Shown here in pieces: positions 56,249-64,000 of a DNA stretch of 64,000 bases. The translations under genes and the position numbers were made by a program. Origin of the DNA: Tupaia tana (Eukaryota; Chordata; Mammalia; Scandentia; Tupaiidae); the NCBI GenBank assembly GCA_026018925.1, contig JAKSZU010000020.1:43742068-43806067 (forward strand), in the 5' to 3' direction. The notes beneath the pieces were generated by a model, which was given only the letters and a program-made list of their open reading frames with translations, was not told the origin of the DNA and ran no database searches. How positions within the stretch are numbered: the stretch's first letter is position 1; every line of letters starts with the position of its first letter.

Positions 56249-56940
56249 CCCTTGTATTCTCAATAGTAGCATAGCGACACTTCCACTTCCACATTAGCTC
56301 CTGAACTGACTCAGCACACACGACACTCAGGAAGCAGTAATAATTTCGTCTGGCTTGAGTTAATGTGGTTATGGGAAACGAAAGCTGCTAAGACTACATT
56401 GGAAGCCGGGGGCCTGTACTTTGAAGTGGAATATGTTGTTTTTGCACAGCCTCTCCCCTGTGAACATCCTCCTGGTAGCAGAACTTTGTTTCTGAGAGAA
56501 CTCTCTTCACATGGTTAAGGGACACCACCACCATCACCATGTCACTGGCTGGTCTGTGTAGTTTACTTTAAAGCAAACATTACATCACATTTTGCCATAA
56601 TAAATAATCATATTTTCCACTTTCATCCCTTTTTCTCTAGACCCAGTAATATTTAATGGATCCACAAATTATAATGAATTTTCTCAACAATTTAATTAAT
56701 TACAATAATGCATTAAAGTTAGAGATGGTCTACATGTGCAAACTAGTACATCTAGAATAATTTGACCAGTTAGTTGAGGACATTTTAAAATTTTTATTAG
56801 TTTAAAAAAAGGAATCAAATAACCAGCTTATTTTTTCTTAAACAATGACCCTCCGATGGATCATAGGCGTTGTGTCTAGTACTCAAAACAGGTGTAAGAC
56901 TTCAGGAAAGATGCAAACTTTGCCCGTGAGACCTATATTA
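56249..56940. other. Unassigned unique sequence
   Basis: No gene recognised. There is a CACCACCACCATCACCAT tract near 56524. Confidence 0.3.
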
Positions 56941-56952
56941 AAATTTAATGTT

Positions 56953-57216
56953 GGGAACCAGCAGTTAGCGTAATGGCTATGTCGCTGGACTCCCACGTAG
57001 TCGACCGCAGTTCGCGTCCCGGACCCGGTGGCTTAAAACTCACGCCGGGCGCGTGTGCGTGTGTGCCCAAGATTCCAAGAGGAGAATGGAGGGGAAGGGA
57101 TTGCGGCGTGACCATCCGCCCTGGGGGGTGATTTCTCGCTTTCTGTCTCTATCTCTCTCTCTTTGTCTGTCTGGCGAGCGCACGCGCCCTATAGTGAAAA
57201 CCTCTCAAAAAAAAAA
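56953..57216 (+). mobile_element. Long-form tRNA SINE, young-looking
   Basis: TSD AAATTTAATGTT at 56941-56952 and 57217-57228. GGGAACCAGCAG start, GTTCGCGTCC B box. Confidence 0.96.
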
Positions 57217-57228
57217 AAATTTAATGTT

Positions 57229-57574
57229 GAATGCAGTCAGAGGGCTGGCGTGGCCTAAGTGCAAAGTTGAAATTTAGCCACGTGAAAGTACTTGACCCTT
57301 ATAGCCTACACACACCAGTTATCAGCTTTGTTTCAGCACTTTAACAAACAGGGCAGCACACACTCCATGGAGAACTGCGCCAGATCAGACTTGGGAGGCT
57401 CGTTAGTGCTTTGCCTATACAATAGAAGAGAAGATACATTTTCCACAGTAAAATGTTCAGTAAGTACTATGTAGTTTCTTTGTAATGCTGAATATCTGTC
57501 TGACCGTATATCTGTTTTAAAGATAAAAATAAAGAAAGAATTAAGTGCAAACTGGACTCCATCTTGTCTTGATA
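57229..57574. other. Unassigned unique sequence
   Basis: No gene or repeat recognised. Confidence 0.3.
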
Positions 57575-57691
57575 CCTAGACTAGGGGTCTGCACCCTTCA
57601 CTCCACATTAAAGTCAGAAACTGTTCTTAAAAAATACCCATGCTTTGATCCACCTCAAGAGATTCTGGTTTATGTTGCATGGAATGGGGCT

Positions 57692-57733
<42 letters not shown>

Positions 57734-58045
57734 AGAGGTTTTTCGCTATAGGGCGCGTGCGCTCGCCAGACAGAGAGAGAGAGAGACATAGAGACAGAAA
57801 GTGAGAAATCACCCCCCAGGGGGGATGGTCACACCGCAATCCCTTCTCCTCCATTCTCCTCTCGGGATCTTGGGCACGCACGCACACGCGCCCGGCGTGA
57901 GTTTTAAGCCACCGGGTCCGGGATGTGAACCGCGGTCGACTACATGGGAGTCCAGCGACATAGCCATTATGCTAACTGCTGGTTCCCTGGCTCAGATTTT
58001 TTAAAGCTTCTCAGGTGATCCTTACATAGTAAGTTTGACAATGCA
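57575..58045 (+). mobile_element. MER5-type relic, split by a SINE
   Basis: GGTCTGCACCC, AGAGATTCTGG and, after the SINE, AAAGCTTCTCAGGTGATCC are MER5-like words in order. Confidence 0.55.
57701..57988 (-). mobile_element. Long-form tRNA SINE, young-looking
   Basis: Exact TSD GGCTCAGATTTTT at 57688-57700 and 57989-58001. T run of about 35. Head end GCTGGTTCCC. Confidence 0.96.
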
Positions 58046-58271
58046 TAGTCTAAGCTTTTTCTAATACTTAAAGTATTATTTACAAAGAAAGGTTTAAAAA
58101 AAAGAGTGTAGTAGTCTATGCTTAAATGAACAATTATGCATACTATCTAATTTCCCAGAGCTTTGGTTTCCTTGCCTTTAAAATATGAATAATACCATCC
58201 CTTCATGTATTGTCAAGGATCATGAGGAAAACGGATGCAGTCCAGAGAAATGCTTAGCATATATATATATT

Positions 58272-58506
58272 TTTTAAGGTTTTTGCAATAGGGTGTGTAT
58301 ACCTGCCGGAGACAGAGAGAGGGAAAGTGAGAAATTACCCCCCCCCCCCCCAGGGGGGATGGCAACACTGCAATCCCTTCTCCTCCTGAGAGCTTTGAGC
58401 ATGCACACATGTTCCTGGAATGCTTCAAAATGCCGGGTCCAGGCCTCAAACCGTAGTCAGCCATGAGGGAGTCCAGTGTCTTAACCACCTGCCACCTGCT
58501 GGCCCC
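58272..58506 (-). mobile_element. Long-form tRNA SINE with C-run expansion
   Basis: TSD of type CTTAGYATAT (left near 58253, right from 58508). The hairpin C6 has become about 14 C near 58338-58351. Confidence 0.9.
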
Positions 58507-58687
58507 ACTTAGTATATTTTGAATGCTCAAAAACCTACAAGGGATCAGGAAAGTAACCAGCCTGGCTATATGATGAGAGGGTGGTGGGGACTAGGGCAAT
58601 AGGAGAGAGCCTACAGAGGACATCTACCACGTAGCTCCTGCCAAGTGTCATGTAGAAATGTAGGTCAGTACTCCCACATCTGCAATT

Positions 58688-58875
58688 AAAAAAAATAATT
58701 TCTTTAATTTTACTTATGTAATACTTTTTAAAATCTGGCCAGAGAGAGACACAGAGAAAAAGAGAGTGAGAGAGGGAAAGTGAGAAAGCAAGCCACCATA
58801 TCCGGGACTTGAACCGTGGTCAGCCATGTGGGAGTGTCCAGCGCCTTAACCACCATGCTACCTGCTGGTCACAAT
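58688..58875 (-). mobile_element. Short-form tRNA SINE
   Basis: TSD ATCTGCAATT at 58678-58687 and 58876-58885. Confidence 0.94.
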
Positions 58876-58915
58876 ATCTGCAATTTTTTAAAGAAAAGAA
58901 ATAAATCTGGATTTT

Positions 58916-59162
58916 CTTTTTTTGAGAGAAATTTTTGCTATGGAGTGTGTATACTCACTGGAGACAGAGACAGAAAGTTAGAAATCACTGCCCCCACCCC
59001 CCTGGGGGGATGGCCATGCCACAATTCCTTCTCCCCTTGAGATTTTGGTCATGCATGCACATGAGCCTGGCATGGGTTTCAAGCCACCGGGTCCAGGACT
59101 CGAACTACAGTTGTCTACATGGCAGTTAAGTGATGTAGCCATTATGGCATCTGCTGGTCCCA
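58916..59162 (-). mobile_element. Long-form tRNA SINE
   Basis: TSD AAATCTGGATWTT at 58903-58915 and 59163-59175. Only about 30 bases from the previous SINE. Confidence 0.94.
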
Positions 59163-59175
59163 AAATCTGGATATT

Positions 59176-59472
59176 TTAAGTGTGAATGTTTCCTATGTTA
59201 AAGCAGCCAAACAAATTGGCATGTAACCCATTTTCTACTCAGGAAAGTGCTGATTCCCTTTTATCATATAAATATACCATATACCTCATGTCATATGGTT
59301 GTGGATAATTTTAGGATTTGTTGCTAGTTTAGGCAAGTTTTAATTAAATAATTAAGTATTTGTCTTTTCTGCCAATTAATTTTTCTGAAGTGGATCAAAG
59401 ATTTCTAGTATGGTTTAGCATAATATAACAAATCTATTATTCTTCAGATCCTGTGTAGTTAAAACAAAATCT
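59176..59472. other. Unassigned AT-rich stretch
   Basis: No gene or repeat recognised. Confidence 0.3.
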
Positions 59473-59479
59473 GTCCATG

Positions 59480-59735
59480 GCACCAATCTACAGTCCAGTG
59501 GTTAAGGAAACAGGATTCCACAAGGTTGACTATATGTTTTGATTCCCAGACCCAGTGGTTTAGAAAAAACATGCTGGATGCATGTGCATGTGTGCACGAA
59601 ATTCCAAGAAGATGGGGAAAGATGGGGAAGAAGGGATTATGATGTGATCATTTCCCATGGGGTGCTTTCTCTTCTCCGTCTGTCTCTGTCTCTGGCAAGG
59701 TCATGCACCTTCTAACAAACAAACAAACAAACAAA
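59480..59735 (+). mobile_element. Long-form tRNA SINE, diverged
   Basis: TSD GTCCATG at 59473-59479 and 59736-59742. The tail is an AAAC repeat. The body has a GATGGGGAAA duplication. Confidence 0.85.
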
Positions 59736-59773
59736 GTCCATGATACATTTTCCCTCAAATTATCAATGGCACA

Positions 59774-60325
59774 TTTTTTTTTACAGACCATAGATTACTT
59801 TATTTTAAACACCCATCATGCCTTGCATTCATAGGAATAGGTTCCAGAAGGTCAAGCTCCTTTCCATTGGTTCTCACAAAGTGTGCTTTTCTGGGTGGAG
59901 CAGGCTGGCCCTTCAGTTGAACCCAGCTACCTTTCTCTTTGGCTTCCTTCTTTCTCTGGTCATTTTCCTTCACATGTCTTAGGAAGCTATCTCTTTTCTT
60001 AGAATGTTTAATATGCTCAATACGCACATTGATTCTCTTGGCAAGAACCTTGCCTTTGTTCACAACAATGCCAACAGCACGCTGGGTAACACTGTAGACT
60101 CTTCCACTTCTGTCATGGTCACATCTGTGGGGCATTCCTTTTTGAACAGTACCCATTCCCTTGATGTCTACAGTATCACCTCTCTTGTAGATTCTCATAT
60201 ATGTTGCCAGAGGAACCACTCCATGTTTTCTAGAAGGCCTGGAGAACATATATCAGGTGCCTCTCTTTCCCTTTGTGTTTGCCATTTTTGTGAATTACTA
60301 GAAGATGGCGGTTCCAGCCAAAAGC
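59774..60325 (-). pseudogene. RPL21: Processed pseudogene of ribosomal protein L21
   Basis: Intronless retrocopy of RPL21 (eL21, large ribosomal subunit). It has a 5' UTR remnant (CCGCCATCTTCTAGTAATTC), start codon at 60283-60285, AATAAA signal and poly-A tail (plus-strand T run from 59774). A TSD TCARTGGCACA flanks it at 59763-59773 and 60326-60336. Lesions: one arginine codon lost and the next Arg turned to a stop (MANTKGKRGT then TGA), about three residues missing at [11 protein letters not shown], and a one-base deletion near the C-terminus, so the last residues read NARHDGCLK up to a stop inside the AATAAA. An open frame of 149 codons survives from an internal Met (60249-59800). Very likely non-functional. 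Confidence 0.95.
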
Positions 60326-60336
60326 TCAGTGGCACA

Positions 60337-60716
60337 GTTTTGTCTTTCTCTATTCACTTCTTCCCTTCCCTGTCAAAAATAAATCTAATGTGTGATATTA
60401 GAATTCTTTCTTCAATATTGACCTAAGTAATTTCTTACAGTCATCACTTAATATGTTTTATTTTCTTTTCTGGCCATAACAATGTTATCTCTGACCATTT
60501 AAATTGTACCAATAAAGCTAGTGTCTTCTAAAGAACACCACAGTTTTCTCGTATCCAATAATAACACTTAGCTTGACTTGTTGTTAATATATATAATGTA
60601 TGTAAGTGAATGAAAGCAACCTCTTTAACTTTCTTTAGAAACTTAAAATATCTTCTTCCAATATCGCTTATTTCCATCAGATAGATGTGAAGTACATTGT
60701 GTTAACCTAAGAGAAA
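60337..60716. other. Unassigned AT-rich stretch
   Basis: No gene or named repeat recognised. Confidence 0.3.
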
Positions 60717-61315
60717 TGCTGAGGCAAACTAAGTAAAGAAAAATAATTTATTAATATTTGGGCCAGAGCTTGAATGATTGCCAGGGCACCACAATATCCA
60801 AGTTGCCCTGAATAGCATGTGCCAGTGTCCTGCAGTTTCAGGATGATTTTGAAGACAAAAATCACAACGAGGGAAGGGGAACAGCAGTACAGAGAGATGA
60901 CTAAGTTCTGTGAGAGGGGAAGAAGGATTACCTCACAGAGGCAGTCTGGCACTTTGTTGTAACTGAAATATTTTGAAGGTTATAAAACATAGATGTGACT
61001 GGCGGAAGGTAAAGGAGATATTTGGACAAGAAGGATGTTCATTATAAAAAAAGTCCAGTGAGTGCAGGTCGTATCATGGGCTATTCCACGCATTTATAAG
61101 AAAGTCACAGACATGCATAAATTTTATTTTCTTACAGCATTGACTCATATAGACTAGAATCTCCCATCTTCAGGAATGACAGGTCTATTTTGGGAACTAT
61201 CAGCTTCCTTAAAGTTTTATTTGGTGATGTGCCATTTTAGCAGGAGTGACTCCATTTTGGTCTGGTCTGTTGGGGCCTAGAGCAGGAGCTTAGTCCAAAA
61301 CAATGGCCTCCTACA
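60717..61315 (-). mobile_element. Probable solo LTR
   Basis: On the minus strand it begins TGTAGGAGGCCATTGTTTTG and includes CCAAAATGGAGTCACTCCTG, a style seen in ancient mammalian LTRs. It may end CCTCAGCA at 60717. No viral genes. Class and exact ends are uncertain. Confidence 0.45.
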
Positions 61316-62964
61316 ATTTTTATGTAATAGTTGAGTCCTTCCAATAACAGCATTGAAGGTTCTCCTCTCCTACTGAAACAGAAACGGAGTTTGCAGGTTA
61401 TGAGAGAACTTGCTGAGAATCTCTGTCTCCATTATAAGCCATGAAAGTAACAGATGACATAAAAACTTTCTCTATGAATTAGGGGTAAAAAACAAAAACA
61501 AAAACAAAAAACAAAAACTACTCTAAGTTTAAAAACGTTAGCATTTATTTTAGGCCTACAATCACTGCATAGAAGGTTGAGAGATTCTACCAAGATTAAC
61601 GAGAAGGCAGAGAATGATCAGATAGTTGAAGAGGAGATTTATGAAAGGTGCCGTCCTTCGAGTATGCCTCCAACAGAGCTGCATGTATGATAATTAAAGT
61701 TTTGCTCTGAATGAAGGTCTTGAAAATAATAGATTGATCTTAAAGACCTCCTTTTGTGAACATAGGCTTAAACAAATAAAAATTAAGTATCCAAATGGCT
61801 AGAGTAGATAATTGAGTATATTTGACATGACAATGGTTAAGAAATGTAGCTGTAATTATAAATAGTTATAAGTTGATTTGTGACTGATTCATAAAATTGA
61901 CAGCTATTGACAGATTAGAAATAATAAATAAATAAACTTTTCTGTGGAAACACAGCATTTTACAACCCTTCATTTTGCTTAGAGGGAAGAATGCCGTGTT
62001 TATATGCATTTGTTGAAGGGTAACATTTTCCTTCTTTTTAAAAAAACTTGTACTTTAATTACATTTTCCCACAAGCTTTAAAAAAGCCTATATATTTATC
62101 TCTTCCCTGAGGGAGCAAGAGAGACAACACCCCAACAGGGCCTTCCCAGAGTGATCTGTACCAGCTGTGGCACGTGTGTGCCCAGCATACTCAGGGATGT
62201 ATCTGGATGTGAACGTGGACCCTTCCTGTGCACATCAGCCTCACAGAATTTCACGTTTTACCACTATGTGACTATCTGGCTTTTATTTTATTTATTTTTC
62301 TACATCAGAAACAAGACCATAGAACCTGATGAAGGTGACAGTATGCTCACTTGTGTTTATATGACATGTATACGCACGAATTCCACTTCCCTTTTCTCTT
62401 TCCTCTCCTCCTTCCCTTTCTTTCCTCTCGGTAAAAAGAAGTACACATTCAATGATGCAATGAGATCAACTTCCACGAGAGTAACAATGAAAAATTACCA
62501 TTTGCTGAAAATTTTCTTAAAGGCATTATTTTAAAACATAACACTTCAAATTTTTCTTTGCAGGAAAGAAGGATGAAGGAAATATGGGCTATTCAAATAT
62601 TTGTACTGTATTTAAAGCAGGGCTGCTGCTGTTCTATTTTACAAAGACTCATAGAAAGCAAGACCTGGAAGCAACCTCAGAGTCACCTAGATTAAATTCC
62701 TTATTTAATGGGAGCCAGAGTGGTAAAGACCCAACACTCTGTGAGGCAACCCCAATGGGGAGGTTACCAGTTTGTGTCTAGAAAGCCCCCGACATCCAGC
62801 ATGATTGACTAGGCTTCCCTGATTGTACGTTTTTTCCTAATTTCTTGGAGTTAATTCCGAGCATTCACAAGCATGCAGGAGGAGATGACCCACAATCGCT
62901 CTGCAGCTCTGCTTCTCTGATGCTCAGCAAGCAACCTGTGCTTTTGTCATTGGAACTGGATGTT
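61316..62964. other. Unassigned; one ancient repeat fragment
   Basis: AAAAAC repeat at about 61491-61517. 62660-62740 has words of a common ancient mammalian repeat (GACCTGGAAGCAACCTCAG). The ORF at 62151-62534 (127 codons) has no recognised relatives. Confidence 0.4.
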
Positions 62965-62982
62965 ACAAAGGCCTCCCGGTTT

Positions 62983-63239
62983 CAGAGGGAACAGCAGGTG
63001 GCATAGTGATTGTGTTGCTGGACACCCACGTGGTCGGCCGTGGTTCAAGTCCTGAACCTAGTGGCTTAAAACCCATGCCAGGCGCATGTGCATGCATGCT
63101 CAAGATTCCAAGAGGAGAATGGAGGAGAAGGGATTGTGGCGTGGCCATCCTCCCTGGGGGTGACTTCTCGCTTTCTCTCTGTCTTTCCGGCGAGTTCATG
63201 CACCCTATAGCAAAAACATCTCTTTCAAAAAGCCAAAAA
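62983..63239 (+). mobile_element. Long-form tRNA SINE
   Basis: Exact 18-bp TSD ACAAAGGCCTCCCGGTTT at 62965-62982 and 63240-63257. GAGGGAACAGCAGG start. Confidence 0.96.
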
Positions 63240-63257
63240 ACAAAGGCCTCCCGGTTT

Positions 63258-63947
63258 GTAGAGAACAAGTGCACCTGAGCTGGGCTGCAGGGTTTCGAAG
63301 GAGAGTTCAGAGGTGTGGGGCAGAAGAGGAGCTGCGCTCTCTGCAGCTCCGTGTCTCTCCCCGCTGCTCACCTCATGGTCTCTCTTCCCTGATTTTAGTC
63401 ATCTGGTGGCATATTCACTGCTGGCTAATTTGATGGGGAAGGTTTCTGCAACCGTAAGCTCGTATGACTCCCTTTACTATGAGGGATGTCTGTGCCAATT
63501 TTTCTCCTCTATTGTGGTTTGCAATGTAGTATCCACAAAAGGAGATTGGAGTTCTGATTTGTGAAGAGGAGCTTCTCCCTTTGTGCAGCAGTTTCAGTGG
63601 AGGTTGAGGATTTCCATCACCCTAAGTGTCTGGATCTGGAAGGAGAGGTTTGGAGCAGAGGATCTTCAGTTACCCTGAAAGGGGCAGGGCCCTCCTGAGA
63701 TGTACATGGGTTCTGTCTCGGCGTTTGGGTCTGGAAGGCAGTTCCTGCTTTGAAAATGCACTGCATATACCAAAGCATTAGATGAAAGACTGGAAATAAT
63801 ATAGTGATTTCAAAAAGTGTCTATATTTTCATCACTCAAGTATCATGTTTGCATGGTGTCCAGTTACTAATATTAGAAGAAGAAAAGTGAGATAATTACC
63901 AAAACTAAAGTAAAAGAAAACATCATGCTCTTAAATACTTTCATAGA
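63258..63947. other. Unassigned unique sequence
   Basis: No gene or named repeat recognised. Slightly more GC than its surroundings. Confidence 0.3.
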
Positions 63948-64000
63948 GGGGCCAGCAGTTGGCATAATGGCTATGTCGCTGGACTCTCATGTAGCTGACC
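63948..64000 (+). mobile_element. tRNA SINE head, cut by window end
   Basis: GGGGCCAGCAGTTGGCATAA and GCTGGACTCTCATGTAG, then the window ends. Confidence 0.92.

Noticed and set aside
59800-60249. Functional RPL21 gene
   Set aside because: No introns, poly-A tail, TSD, an in-frame stop near the N-terminus, small deletions and a C-terminal frameshift. It is a retrocopy.
62151-62534. 127-residue ORF with cysteine pairs near its start
   Set aside because: No zinc-finger spacing or known family can be made out, and the remainder is T-rich low complexity.
1-64000. A new defence, biosynthetic or mobile system
   Set aside because: No set of intact genes exists in the window. All structured signal is explained by repeats, one retrocopy and possible enhancers.

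Overview
The window is non-coding, AT-rich mammalian DNA. I find no intact protein-coding gene, no spliced gene and no functional RNA gene. Ancient mammal-wide repeats (MIR, L2-like and MER5-like tails, old L1, MaLR-type and ERV LTRs) show a placental mammal. About 61 copies or fragments of one lineage-specific tRNA-headed SINE group dominate. Alu, B1/B2, lagomorph C and carnivore CAN elements are absent, so this is not an anthropoid, mouse-like rodent, rabbit or carnivore. The SINE has dimeric forms, which faintly recalls the CYN SINEs of colugos, but I cannot name the species from sequence alone.

The SINEs come in two forms that share a tRNA-like head. The long form (about 250-270 bp) has a head ending in a B box, a CpG- and GT-rich body, a C6/G6 hairpin, a CT-rich stretch and the end GCCCTATAGCAAAAACCTCTCC. 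The short form (about 170-190 bp) jumps from the head straight to the CT-rich stretch and ends in GGTCAAATTAAA plus an A/T-rich tail. Most copies have target-site duplications (TSDs) that I could read by eye, so many boundaries are near-exact.

Region by region: 0-6.6 kb is a dense SINE area, with a dimer at 0.3-0.6 kb and a nested body-tandem cluster at 4.2-5.1 kb. 7-9.4, 10.2-13.2, 15.2-18.7, 21.6-25.3 and 34.4-37.2 kb are SINE-poor islands. Several of these look like conserved regulatory DNA; the best is 16.09-16.85 kb, with homeodomain cores and a perfect inverted E-box dyad. 37.2-50.6 kb is SINE-rich, and an old L1 at 44.2-49.1 kb has been split by SINEs, a MaLR-like LTR and a class-I-like ERV LTR. 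50.6-52.5 kb is an old repeat I could not name. 52.5-54.15 kb is a half-L1 (HAL1-like) element with ORF1 but no ORF2. 59.77-60.33 kb is a processed RPL21 pseudogene. 60.7-61.3 kb is a probable LTR. Two kinds of very short palindromic DNA transposon occur twice each.

No genes here work together as a system. The points of most interest are the modular evolution of the SINE, a B-box change shared by the youngest-looking copies, and the candidate enhancers in the SINE-poor islands.
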